A DNA stretch of 64,000 bases, from contig JAKMXF010000210.1 in assembly GCA_024704765.1 (NCBI GenBank), positions 124,001 through 188,000 of the forward strand. Reading direction: 5' to 3'. Below the pieces are notes generated by a model. That model was given only the letters and a program-made list of their open reading frames with translations, was not told where the DNA came from and made no database searches. Numbering within the stretch: position 1 is the first letter of the stretch; the number at the start of each line of letters is the position of its first letter. The stretch comes from Oopsacas minuta (lineage: Eukaryota; Porifera; Hexactinellida; Lyssacinosida; Leucopsacidae). Below, piece after piece: positions 50,264-60,842 of this stretch. Both the position numbers and the translations under genes were made by a program.

Positions 50264-50866
50264 ATGAATTCGTATCAGTCTCTGTTTAAAGATTCTTGGT
50301 CTCTCGTTGAAGAGGCTCGGGGGACATTGAATCAACTTACACACCCCTCAATAACTCCATTAACTCGTCAACAACATATAACTCGTGTATCTAACTGCTT
50401 ACAAGATCTAACGAGGAACTTAGAACGAATTGATCATATCTCTCATAACACATCTAATACATTACATAATGATAGAACACAAATAGAATTGCTTAGAAAT
50501 GAAACGTTCTCTATTCAACGAGAGTTTTCTCATTACAAGCCTGAGAATAACGATATTTGCCCAACTGCTGGATCTACTGTAATACAAATTGATGACGAGC
50601 TGAGAGAACACGAACGTCTTACTCGTGTACATGATTCTATCCATGAAATGATTGATATAGTTGGTGTATCAAGAAATAGAATTAAAGCACAAGACGACCT
50701 TCTTAGGAATGTACAAAATCAGTTCGTTTCTATATTCTCTAGATTAGGGTTGTCAAGTACTGTTCTGAGGCTTATTAGTCAGAGAATTAGAGGAGATAAG
50801 ATTATATTTATTGCTGGTGTATGTCTTGTGTTGTTGATAATTTTCATATTTGTATTTATTTTGTGA
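50264..50866 (+). CDS. GOSR2: GOSR2/membrin-like Qb-SNARE
   Basis: 200-residue tail-anchored SNARE from the ATG at 50264 (only a TTG is found upstream in frame). A three-helix amino-terminal region precedes the SNARE motif (about 118-175; LTRVHDSIHEMIDIVGVSR through QFVSIFSRLGLSSTVLRLI) and a carboxy-terminal anchor (IIFIAGVCLVLLIIFIFVFI). The end of the SNARE motif, LGLSSTVLRLISQR, matches GOSR2 (LGLSNTVMRLIEKR) very well. GOSR2 acts in ER-to-Golgi and intra-Golgi fusion. A cttttgcatag lies just upstream of the ATG. Confidence 0.82.
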   Translation: MNSYQSLFKDSWSLVEEARGTLNQLTHPSITPLTRQQHITRVSNCLQDLTRNLERIDHISHNTSNTLHNDRTQIELLRNETFSIQREFSHYKPENNDICPTAGSTVIQIDDELREHERLTRVHDSIHEMIDIVGVSRNRIKAQDDLLRNVQNQFVSIFSRLGLSSTVLRLISQRIRGDKIIFIAGVCLVLLIIFIFVFIL

Positions 50867-50891
50867 ATTGTTGATTGATTGCTTATTGATA

Positions 50892-51003
50892 CGGTGGAAC
50901 CTCGTTAATACCAATTTTCGAATAAGACCAACTAATATTTACACAATCCGGTCCTTACAATGGTTACTCAATTAGTATTACTCCAGTTAACGAGTGTCGA
51001 CTG
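50892..51003. mobile_element. pogo-like MITE, 112 bases
   Basis: Left end CGGTGGAACCTCGTTAATAC and right end in reverse CAGTCGACACTCGTTAACTG are an imperfect inverted pair, flanked by TA (50890-50891, 51004-51005). Same family as 5196-5280. Confidence 0.65.
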
Positions 51004-51051
51004 TATCTTGTTCATGTTTTGTTATTTCTGACTATTTAGCACATCTTTAGC

Positions 51052-51708
51052 ATGGGAGCATTACTAGCTCGTATATTCAATCGGGATCAGCAGAATGCAC
51101 CACCACCTATTAACCGAGCACATGATGTATCACAACAAGATCAAGCTGTGCTAGATCTTAAGCTACAGAGAGATAAACTTAAGAGGTATCAGAACAAACT
51201 GGAAATACAAATGGAGAAAGAGAGAGAGCTAGCTAAAAAGCTGCTACGAGATGGAAAACGTGATAAAGCTAAGTTGCTACTAAAGAAGAAGAAGTATACA
51301 GAATCACTATTGGAGAAGACTGACGGACAGCTGAGTAATCTAGAAACAATGGTTGGTAACTTAGAATACGCACAGATAGAAATGAAGGTAGTAGAGGGAC
51401 TGAAGAGTGGAAATGAAGCACTCACTATGCTACACAAGATAATGTCCATTGAAGATGTAGAGAGCCTAATAGCTGATACACAAGATGCTATTGAGTATCA
51501 GAAAGAGATAGATGAACTGTTAGGAACACGACTAACTCAAGAAGATGAAGAATCTCTCTTGAAGGAGTTAGAACAAATAACACAGGGAGAAGATGAAGCG
51601 TTAATCAATCAATTACCAGCAGCTCCTGTTGGAGGACTGGAAGATGAAATTGCTCCTGTAAGAGGCGCTAGCAAGCAGCCGGAGAAGAGAACAGCTATTG
51701 CTACATAG
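51052..51708 (+). CDS. CHMP6: ESCRT-III subunit CHMP6 (VPS20)
   Basis: 218 residues. Starts MGALLARIFNR, with glycine 2 in a myristoylation context, as in CHMP6. The charged ESCRT-III core helices follow (DLKLQRDKLKRYQNKLEIQM and so on), then helix 4-5 (IEDVESLIADTQDAIEYQKEI) and an end with LTQEDEESLLKELEQI, the MIM-like region, and a Pro/Ala tail. CHMP6 links ESCRT-II to ESCRT-III on endosomes. Length as in the family (201). Confidence 0.92.
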   Translation: MGALLARIFNRDQQNAPPPINRAHDVSQQDQAVLDLKLQRDKLKRYQNKLEIQMEKERELAKKLLRDGKRDKAKLLLKKKKYTESLLEKTDGQLSNLETMVGNLEYAQIEMKVVEGLKSGNEALTMLHKIMSIEDVESLIADTQDAIEYQKEIDELLGTRLTQEDEESLLKELEQITQGEDEALINQLPAAPVGGLEDEIAPVRGASKQPEKRTAIAT

Positions 51709-52066
51709 TTGCATTGCTTGTGTGACATAATGTGTATTTCTGTTGTAAGTGTGTTGTTTTATAATTATGACATTTACTAGGAAAGTATTGAATTGTTGAT
51801 ATGCTTCGAAATGTATTAATTATAATTATTTAACCTGCGGTGGCCCTGCTACCGATAAATTAAGAAAATCCTTGTTTAGCAATCAGCAATACTCAGTGAT
51901 CTTTAGGCACTTTAATAATAATCACTGCGAAATTCATTCTACACGTAGCTAGCTTATTCATTAATCTTTTGGATTCTATCTTACTGACAAGAGTTGCATT
52001 AAGAAATACGAATTCGCCTTTAATAATATAAAATGGAAATCTTTTAGTTAGTTCTTATTTCCGACA
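51709..52066. other. AT-rich spacer
   Basis: 358 bases between CHMP6 and the propeller gene; no gene, repeat pair or structure recognised. Confidence 0.5.
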
Positions 52067-52975
52067 ATGCAATATGAATCTGAGTACTTAATTTCTCAAA
52101 ATATTAGGAGTGAACATTCTTATTCTTCTTATTCTACTCAAAATCAATTCCATTTCCAGCATCCACAAAAGTCTATCCTTACATTTAATGGAGCTGCTAG
52201 TACAGGTGAAGTTTATTTAAAGAATCCAACAGGATTGTGTATTGATCGGATAAATGGATTCATTTTTATAGCAGAAAATTCTTCAATATTAGCTATACAT
52301 ACTAAACCAACTATTAACGTGTTCACTTCTCAAGGTGACTACATGACTACATTTGGTAGAGATTTTATCGATCCTCCTTGTCAGATTTCAGTCACGATTG
52401 ATGAATATAGTTTCTACGTGCTAGATCAGCTCGAACAGAGAATAATTCAGTTCACAGACTTTGCAATTAACACAATATCGATCGATTTACCTTTACCACG
52501 AGGTATTGTTTGTGATGAAGACGGATTTGTATATGTAATAGATGGTTATAGTAGAAGAATATGTGTGTTTAGTAGAGAATTAAAACTCTTAAATAAGTTT
52601 GGTTTAAGCATTGCTGCTTTTCCACTTAATCTTGATATCCTCTCCGATATTCTTGTCATCCTATGTAACCCAATCTCTATCTTATACTGCAGTCTTTTAG
52701 GCGATAAATTGCGAAATATTGATCTGTGGAATATAATTATTCCACCAAAGTATTTCTGTATAGATACAGAGACTAATAATACATTTGTTTCTGACCTTTC
52801 TAATAACTGTATCAAGGTATACAATATGGATGGAGAGTTAATACGAACTATTGGGTCAAGTAATCGTATAAATAGGAAATTAACACCTTCTTTTATTGCT
52901 GTAACTAATTTCCATACTTTATTAGTTATTAATTCAGGAGATGACGGTATTAATGCACAAATGTTTCCTTTGTAA
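52067..52975 (+). CDS. NHL-type beta-propeller protein
   Basis: 302-residue intronless protein formed almost wholly of NHL-like repeats. Repeat signatures are LKNPTGLCIDRINGFIFIAE, PCQISVTIDEYSFYVLD, LPRGIVCDEDGFVYVIDGYS with RRICVFS, a weaker blade around LNLDILSDILVILCN, then PKYFCIDTETNNTFVSDLSN with NCIKVYNMDGELIRTIGSS, the canonical NHL turn. Five to six blades in total. No RING, B-box or coiled coil precedes it, unlike TRIM-NHL proteins. Possible roles range from ubiquitin ligase partner to RNA binding. Large sponge NHL families with bare propellers would be a fitting parallel, but assignment stops at fold level. Confidence 0.65.
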   Translation: MQYESEYLISQNIRSEHSYSSYSTQNQFHFQHPQKSILTFNGAASTGEVYLKNPTGLCIDRINGFIFIAENSSILAIHTKPTINVFTSQGDYMTTFGRDFIDPPCQISVTIDEYSFYVLDQLEQRIIQFTDFAINTISIDLPLPRGIVCDEDGFVYVIDGYSRRICVFSRELKLLNKFGLSIAAFPLNLDILSDILVILCNPISILYCSLLGDKLRNIDLWNIIIPPKYFCIDTETNNTFVSDLSNNCIKVYNMDGELIRTIGSSNRINRKLTPSFIAVTNFHTLLVINSGDDGINAQMFPL

Positions 52976-53211
52976 TGTTTTATTTGTTATCATGCGTGTA
53001 TACGGGGCTGTTTAGCGACTTTACCTTGGGGAAATTGTTACTTATAATATCTATTTTTTAAATCAGCAAAACCATGAATACTATTATTTAACGGACAGGA
53101 TTTCCAAATATTTCCATTGTTATGTTTTCTTGGTATTTATTGAACAACACCTCTCTACTCATATTAATGTATCAAAATAATGATTTTGATTAGAAAACAT
53201 ACTTTTATGGA

Positions 53212-56200
53212 ATGCAGCGTGACAGCACCAGTACTCAATCATCTTCCTCTAGCGTATCATTCCATGAAGATCAGCAGATAGAGCAACAAATTGAGACTCT
53301 ACGACGTTGGTGTTGTCACATACTACTACCGATTAATCTCACTATACACAAGCTGGAAGAAGTTCTCACATTTTCTCCCTCTAAAGAGCTATATATACTA
53401 GTAATACTACAGATCCTAGACCCTGGTTCATATCCTCCTAAAGCAGGGCCATCAACTAAAAGGTTACTCGGTGAATCGAGCTAGGATACTATACGTATAA
53501 CCGGTATTTACTGTATTCTTATAGCATTATTTGATCTTTTTTTATAGGAGAAATACCTTAGTCAGAGATTTTCATAGAAAAGAGGCGATTAAATCGCTAC
53601 TACCTAAACTAATGAATGGAGTACATCCTCTCAACTATATTGGTAAAACTTTAAGAATAACTACAGTAGAACTCGGATAAAACGTACTCGGTTTAAGACG
53701 TAATATTTTTTGTTTCCCGATGGGGTATGTCTTGTCCGAGTTCTAATGTACCTGTAATTATATTCGGTGTAGAGAATCGACAGTTTATTCTCTCCCTTAT
53801 TGTATAGATACAGATAAACTACAAGAAGGAGATACAAACACTTTAATACAGTTAATCTGGCATATCATACAGAGATATCAAATATGCTCTGATTGCTACA
53901 AGAAACCGAAAGGAGATTTTGCTGTTAAGTTTTTAATTCAGAAAATACAACTTATAGAGAGTAGAGCTAAATCAGATACAATAATTAAACTCTGGTCTAA
54001 CAACTCTCTTCTTATTAATCTTATCAAACACAAACTTAATAAGCTACAGATTAGAGAAGAATTTGAATCTTCAGAGGATGAATTTGATTATCTTATAACT
54101 CTAGCTAAAGATAAGTTAAATATTCCTTGTATAATACCTGCCTCACAATTTTTAAGCTCTAAACTTGATTTCATTTCTATTATGATTTATCTGTCATTCT
54201 TCTTTTGTTCACATTCCTACTTGGCACTATTCGCCCCCTCTATTCCTGATGGAGACTTTGGTTTAGAAAGTGCAGTTCTTACTTTCCTTCAGGAACATTC
54301 ACAAAACGATTCTAATATCGAAAATAGTTTTCCTATTTTCGATGAAGCTGAGTTCATTTCTTCTAAAATACAAATATTTCCGTCTCGTCATCCTAAACAA
54401 GAGACCATGTCCCATATGACAATGTTACAACAGGGACCAGGGGAGCAAACAGTACACATACACAAAACTGGATCTGTGAAAGAAGCTCGTAGAATCTCAC
54501 GGGTTGATGGAATGAGTCATCCAATATACACATACAGCTTGCCATCTAATTCTAAATTCCATATGGTTATAGCTCTTAATGAATTCGGTAATACAATAAT
54601 TGATGTTAAGGTAGTCAGTGATCGTGGAGTTGATATTCCGTTCCAATTAATGAAATTCGATCTCCGTTACGAACTGGAGTTCTACCATGCAATAGATCCA
54701 GGCGATTTTTACCTTGTGCATATTCTGTTGAAAGGTATGTCTATTTGTGGCAGTCCATTCACTTATTCGAACAGATTCTTTGAGAGCTGTCAAGAGGTTT
54801 CTAAAGACTATAGAGCAGATAGAAAATGTTATTTAGTGAGCTCACAATTTCCTAAAGCTCGTATGGTCACTATTCAACCTAATAATGTTAAAGATTCACA
54901 ATTCCCTCATATATTTCCATTAGGTCAGCCTATTCAATTGCTATTAGATCAACTCAGTACTAAAAACGCTATGGAAAAGTTACAAACAGTTGCCTTCGGT
55001 GAAACTGTAGGAGAGGTTACTTTGGATATTTCACAACAACCCAATGGTGTTTGTCTTGTAACATTCAATCCAAGACTTCCAGATACATACGATTTGCATG
55101 TGAAGTGGGATGGAAAGCCATTGCCGAATAGTCCGTTTAGATTTACCATCATGAAGTTCTCACAGCCTGAGAAGTGTAGGATAATTGGACTAGACCCTTG
55201 TCTATCATGGGTGCGTGTAAATGAGCCATTAATATTCCAGGTGGATGCTAATCAAGCTGGTATAGGAGAATTGACTGTGAAAGCTAATCAACCGCTTGAG
55301 CCTGTACAATCTGATTTGAGTATTGTTAGAGAAAACGGTAACTTATTCGTAGTGCGTTATAGACCACGAATTGTTGGAGGACATAAGCTCCATTTACTTT
55401 GGAACCAATTACCTATACCATTCTCACCGATTTCATTCACTGTACACTCACATGACAATCCCACCCCCTCTGCCTTACAAGTAATTAATATACACGAGGC
55501 TCCGTTCATTTTGAATAGAGACGAAACTTTAGAGCTAAATATGAAAGGAGATTTTAGTTTAGTTCCTAAGTTATCAGGCTATGGTATTAAGACTGATAAT
55601 ACAAGGGATAAGATTCATTTGATTTATGAAAAGACTGATGAGAAATTGTTCAAAGTTATATTTGAACCTTCAGATCCAGGAGAATATAATGTATTCATCA
55701 TTCTAGATGGACAGGACATCGACGGGAGTCCATTCCGTGTGGATTATGGTATGGGGGATGCAGCTGCTTGTTACGTCAGAGGTTTAAATGATAGACATTA
55801 TTTCGTGGAACAACCTATAGAGTTCACACTGGATGCTTCCGATGCTGGGCGTGGTAAGGGACTTATTAAGGTTGGTTCACATAAAACAGATTCAGAGCCC
55901 CCAGGTCTGCTTAATATTAAGGATAATGATAACGGTACATACACTGTACACTACACTCCTAAGAAATCTAAATTACATATGCTGGATATTACTTGGAATA
56001 GTGATCCAGTGTTGGGAAGCCCTTGGGAGTTTTGTATAGAGGAACCATTCGTGTTGAATAGTGATTCAAATATTAATATTGTTGAAACAAACAGACAAAT
56101 GCAATTGATGCTGCCGACAGAGTTGTGTAATTTCGCGAATATTAAAGACACAGATATTATAGTGGATTGTGTAGGCGAGATTACTGGTAAAGCGTTTGCG

Positions 56201-58351
56201 GTTGTTTCAAAGAATGAGAAAGGAGAACGTGTGATTAATTTCATTCCTAAATTCGCGGATATTTACACTCTTACTGTACATATTGATGGGGTCGAGCAAA
56301 TTTGCAGTCCTTGGAAAGTTGAAGCAATTGACATTAACGAAACTTTGTCTAATATTATCGCGGATATTGACAGCAAAGTTGAAGTTAACAGACCTGCGAT
56401 TGTCAACATTAAATTAACAGACACGATACATTCACCTAGACTACAAATAGAAGTTACAGGACCATCTGGTTCATGTGAAGTTGAAATGAATACAGATGAA
56501 AACAATCCATTTCACGTGTTCGGTCAGTTCTTCCCTCGTGTTTCTGGTAAATACAGTATTTCTGTATTAGCTTATAACAAGCATATACCCAGAAGTCCGT
56601 ACACGATAAAAGCAGTCATTACAGAAGCAGCTAGGGCTGCAGGTGAGTGTTTCATAGTTGAGAAAGATAATAATACATTTAATAATACACTACTGATTGG
56701 ACAGACATGCAAATTCACTGTTTCTACTCGTAGAGCAGGAAAGGGAGACTTAAATATAGTTATTCAGGGACCGGGGCATGCTGAGTGTAGAAATGTGAAT
56801 AATTACGATGGAACACATTGTATATTCTTAACTGTAGGGATATGTGGCCAATATAAAGTATCTGTTTCTTGGGGAAGTTATGCGATAGTTGGTAGTCCGC
56901 TTGTAATCAGGTTTTGTGGGGAAATAGAACATCCAGAGCTAGTGGGTATCTCACTAGAGAATAAAGTACTGGGCGTAGGAGTGCCATATCGTTTTAACTT
57001 ATCAGTTCCTCGCATATTAGGAGAACTTGATGTGTTTTCTATTCCTCTTATTTCTGCGTTAGTTAGTGTTGAGCATCAAGACTCTGAGCATTATGAAGTA
57101 TCCGTTGCGCCTAAACAAATAGGTGACTACCTGCTTGGGGTAAAAGTAGGGGATTATCATGTAGTTGGTAGTCCATTTCCGATAACCTATGTATCATTCT
57201 GTGATGCAAATCGATGTAGCTTGATTGTTCCTTCTAAGAATAAATGTATTTCTTTCGGAGAGAAACTCATTTATCAAGTTTCAACTAAGAACGCTGGAGT
57301 AGGTATTTTAGAAGCTGTCTTGATAAATGATGAAGCTAAAGAGATGATTCCTGTTATTGTTAGGAAATTGGATGAGAATGTATTTAATATTGAGATTATC
57401 CCTGGAGGCAAAGATCAATACTACCTACACATTCTATATGGGAATAATCCTATCCCTGGTTCACCTTTCAGCGTAAAACTTTCTGATTTTAAGCAGGATA
57501 TTCAATGTGTTGTAGATGGAGATTTTGTACAGAGATGTGTAGTGGGCAGACAATGTTCTTTTCAAGTTATCAGTAGCCTGTCTCTATCAAATAGTTTACA
57601 AGTGCGTATACAAGATTCTTCTGGTAAAGAAACGCCATCTAATGTATTTCCACTTAGAAACAGAGCCTATGAGACCAAATTCACTTTAACTACACAAGGA
57701 TCTTACAATGTATCTGTTAAGCACAATGAAGCTGATGTCATTGGAAGTCCGTTCACTATAACAGCTGTAAATTCTAGTGCGATTTCTCCAATCAAAATAG
57801 GACAATTCCCGAAAGAAATCGAATTGGGACAGCAGTTAGAATTCATAATAGATTGTAGTGGTGCTAATGATAGCGGAGATCTAGTAGTTAAGGCTATCGG
57901 TCCCACTTTAACCAAGATATTTGAGGATATTACTATAGTTGAGAAACAAAATAACGAGTTGAGAGCTTCATTCACTCCCAAGTTAGGAGGTACTTATACT
58001 CTATTCTCAACTTGGGATGGAATTGAAGTTCTGAATAGTCCATTTTCTGTAGAAGTTCTCATTTCTTCTGATCCTAAAAAAGTTTATGTTTCTGGAAATG
58101 GGCTATCGAATGGAAAGGTTGGTGAATTGTTGGAAATTATTGTTGATAGTCGACAAGCAGGTCCTGGGGAACTATTGGTCAGAATTACGGGACCACGAGA
58201 AAATCTAAATCTCGAATTAGTCCCTGACTCGATGAATGATAAACTTGATCATGTTGTTTACACTCCACAATTGAAGGGTAATTACAAAGTTGAAATATTT
58301 TGGACAAAACAAGCTATTTCTGAAAGTCCTTTTAACATTTTTATTTCTTAA
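53212..58351 (+). CDS. Filamin-like actin cross-linker, three exons
   Basis: I join 53212-53462, 53548-53642 and 53808-58351, in frame, giving about 1629 residues. The first 300 or so hold a diverged pair of calponin-homology domains: RRWCCHILL and EGDTNTLIQLIWHIIQRYQI resemble the ends of a filamin CH1 (NLKLILGLIWTLILHY), and LAKDKLNIPCIIPASQF resembles CH2. Then follow about 13 filamin-type immunoglobulin repeats, each ending in a G/N-S-P-F/W/Y motif (GSPFTYS, NSPFRFTI, GSPFRVDY, CSPWKVEA, RSPYTIKA, GSPLVIRF, GSPFPITY, ESPFNIFI). Vertebrate filamins have 24 repeats. The CH pair has lost many core residues, so actin binding is uncertain. Exon 1 uses a weak GTTACT donor. Intron 2 contains a MITE. 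Confidence 0.8.
53664..53748. mobile_element. pogo-like MITE, 85 bases, in filamin intron
   Basis: Left end CAGTAGAACTCGGATAAAAC, right end in reverse CATTAGAACTCGGACAAGAC, flanked by TA (53662-53663, 53749-53750). The internal repeat GTACTCGGTTTAAGACG shows that the ends are part of a palindrome. Confidence 0.65.
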
Positions 58352-58938
58352 ACCTCATTACAGTTTATCTACTGTCATTTGTTGTATATATTTACCATCT
58401 CTATACTCTAATATTTCAAATATCTTTTAACTTACTGGGGAAATATTCAGTAATATGTTCTGTTACCAACGAAACAGAGAATTTTGTTTCTAAAATAGAA
58501 ATTTACTCTCCTTTATTCATCAGTTTTATCGAACTCCGCTTACATTAAATTAGTTATCACGGTCCCTTAAGCTTCGATATGACTGGAGCTGACTGTAATA
58601 TCCATATTCACTGATGTTATCTGGCTAACAAATTATATACATATGTTCATTGCTTTGCATTGCATATTTGCAAAACTTTCTCAGTAATACTGTAATTAAT
58701 TAATGTCTTAATTAATAGTTTAAGCTACAGGTGGATTTAGAAAGCAATGCTAATTATTCAAACCACTTTAATGAATCACATATCTGTTATGTACCTACCC
58801 GTATACTTGATGTAACATATATACATATGGAATGCATGAACTTTGTTGCATTTTGTAACTAACACTAGATCTAAATGGAAGTGAACTTTTATGTTGTCTG
58901 TTATATTCGCCACCAATAGCTATTATCACTTCCTCTTC
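58352..58938. other. Spacer with a reverse MITE remnant
   Basis: 587 bases between the filamin-like gene and CHTF8. Contains the element at 58515-58595; otherwise AT-rich with no recognised feature. Confidence 0.5.
58515..58595 (-). mobile_element. Truncated relative of the 8966-9132 element
   Basis: Read on the minus strand it begins CAGTCAGCTCCAGTCATATC and continues with CTTAAGGGACCGTGATAAC, aligning with the left half of 8966-9132 (CTTAAGGGACTGCGATAATG). The other terminus is missing. Confidence 0.55.
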
Positions 58939-59307
58939 ATGGTTGAACTATCTGTTAGATACAACCCCGATTCTAAAGAATGGATAATTATTGAATTACA
59001 AGGCTCTGTAGAAACTTATAACTCTCTTCCATTGAAGGATGTAGGCCTTGGAGACTTGCACTATAATGCTAATGGTGAACCTCTGCTTATATTAGGACAT
59101 CACTTATTAAAAGGAAAAATTGTGAACCTCAGTAATCCAATCGGAGTTTTTGCAAAACAAACTAAAAAGCAAAATAGCACATTATCCGATTCAATTACAG
59201 ATGACGTCACGTGTGATTATGAAGTTGTTGCACTTGTCAGAAAAAAGATAATATTTGCTACTCGTCCTAAACCTATTCTTGTCAAATACGAATCTGATAA
59301 GGATTAG
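58939..59307 (+). CDS. CHTF8: Chromosome transmission fidelity factor 8
   Basis: 122-residue CTF8 subunit of the CTF18-RFC clamp loader, needed for sister-chromatid cohesion and fork stability. The match is clear: WIIIELQGSVETYNS, the GDLHYNANGEPLLILGHHLL stretch with the GHH motif, KGKIVNLSNPIGVF and the ending KIIFATRPKPI. The start at 58939 (MVELSVRYN) agrees with family proteins; an ATG at 58891 in the same frame would add a 16-residue hydrophobic leader without family support. Usual human CTF8 is 121 residues. Intronless. Confidence 0.9.
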   Translation: MVELSVRYNPDSKEWIIIELQGSVETYNSLPLKDVGLGDLHYNANGEPLLILGHHLLKGKIVNLSNPIGVFAKQTKKQNSTLSDSITDDVTCDYEVVALVRKKIIFATRPKPILVKYESDKD

Positions 59308-59489
59308 TTATAAAGATGTGTTTATTTGTGATATTCCAATTATCGCAGTACTTAATTCAGTTTTTTGGTTGTTATTCATTCGAGCAACTCGCATATTCAC
59401 ACAATTATATATAATAGTTGCGTGTAAATTTAATAGAACCACCTAGTTCATGCAATTTTATACTTTACAGATTTAGATAATTTCTAGTA

Positions 59490-60359
59490 ATGGCAGAAAA
59501 TCAGATAAACTACGAAAACACTGCTAAATGGATGGAACTCCATATTAGCAGAAATAAACTGAAGACTACAAGCAAGATTTCTGCTCTCCTGGCTGGTTTC
59601 GCAATGGTTGCTTTGATTGAACTTAGCATTCAAGAATATAAGAACGACAAAGGCATAGATAGTATATACGCTCTCACTTTATATGGAATCGTTACTTCCG
59701 TTCTCATCTTCCTGCATATTTATTCCCTAATGGTATCCACGTGTATTCTCCCTGACCTGGATTACATTGCTACTTATGAACACACCCCCAGGCTTGGCGA
59801 CTTCCTAATCAGGACTTCTCCGCACAAGAAGTACTCAACCTATGTTCACGTCTCCTGGCTGTTCTCGAATGTTCTCGGGAACTTGTGTCTACTTCTTGAT
59901 CTCTTATTGATCCTGTTCATTAAGTTCTATCCCACTAACCATTCTGAACATTCTAATTCTAATTCTACAATACCATACAATGATAATAAATTCGATCCAC
60001 ACTATGCTCCACTGATCTGTAGTGTAATTGTACTTGGTACTCTCGTATTTGTCTACATATTATCTTCTCTACATATTCTTAAGATTAAAGTCACGCACCA
60101 TACAGGGACGTTTGGAACTCGCATCAATGAGATACAAGATGACTTCTCTAAATTATTTCGTACATTTCAACGACAAACCTCAACATCTTATAGTGTAGAG
60201 AAAGATTCAGTGAGTTCTGATAGCAAAACACATCCTGAAGAGATGAATAGAATTCTCCCAAAAAATGATTCTCGAATTCTCCTCTCCCTTGATTCGAAAT
60301 CGCAGTTGTTAACACTTCAGGAATCTCCCCTCGATCAGAACAATACCCTCTCTAAATAA
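59490..60359 (+). CDS. ORAI1: ORAI-type store-operated calcium channel
   Basis: 289-residue four-helix ORAI (CRAC channel pore) protein. Helix 1 reads SKISALLAGFAMVALIELSI and places the selectivity-filter glutamate at E44 (human ORAI1 E106). K29 replaces R91, keeping the positive charge of the inner pore. Helix 2 has LHIYSLMVSTCILPDLDYIA, with the conserved STCILP. The His-Val-Ser-W of helix 3 (YVHVSWLFSNVLGNL) and the long helix 4 extension (LHILKIKVTHHTGTFGTRINEIQDDF) fit. The helix 3-4 loop is Asn/Ser-rich and glycosylatable. It would be gated by STIM at ER-plasma-membrane contacts. Intronless. Confidence 0.9.
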   Translation: MAENQINYENTAKWMELHISRNKLKTTSKISALLAGFAMVALIELSIQEYKNDKGIDSIYALTLYGIVTSVLIFLHIYSLMVSTCILPDLDYIATYEHTPRLGDFLIRTSPHKKYSTYVHVSWLFSNVLGNLCLLLDLLLILFIKFYPTNHSEHSNSNSTIPYNDNKFDPHYAPLICSVIVLGTLVFVYILSSLHILKIKVTHHTGTFGTRINEIQDDFSKLFRTFQRQTSTSYSVEKDSVSSDSKTHPEEMNRILPKNDSRILLSLDSKSQLLTLQESPLDQNNTLSK

Positions 60360-60842
60360 TCGACTCAGATTGGTATCTTTGAGATTGTCAATACTAGGCT
60401 AATAATTGTTTCTCACGTCTTAATTCTGTATGTAATATTAATCAATATTTAATTTCTTTTGTGTCATACTAATCCTTGTAATAATATTAAATTTTCTTAA
60501 TTATTTATTGTAAAAACAACCAAAATTCATCACAGAATTGATTGTAAATTTATTATGTATTTGAATACGATTTTAATGCTACATTTTGATATTCATTTGT
60601 GATATACGTAATTCTAATTCAAATAACTTCTATATAGCTCAGCTATGCTATTGTACAGTTTTTGTTTATTAGCTTTTCTATCTTCGAGGGAAGGTAATTT
60701 TTCGGATTGATGAAATTCACCTTTTCGAATGAGGGTATGGGGTTTTTTGTATTGCAAAAAAACTGTACTATACTATAGCTCAGCTATATATAAGAAATCT
60801 CTACGTAATTAACAAATAGTCATTTGTGTAATTAGCAAGAAA
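60360..60842. other. Spacer with inverted-repeat element
   Basis: 483 bases between ORAI and the LRR gene. Bases 60631-60790 form a MITE; the rest is AT-rich. Confidence 0.5.
60631..60790. mobile_element. MITE with TATATAGCTSAGCTAT termini, 160 bases
   Basis: Left end TATATAGCTCAGCTATGC; right end in reverse TATATAGCTGAGCTATAG; inside both arms TGTACAGTTTTT recurs, so inverted repeats span about 35 bases with mismatches. No coding capacity. The family was not assigned; TATA may be the target duplication. Confidence 0.65.
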
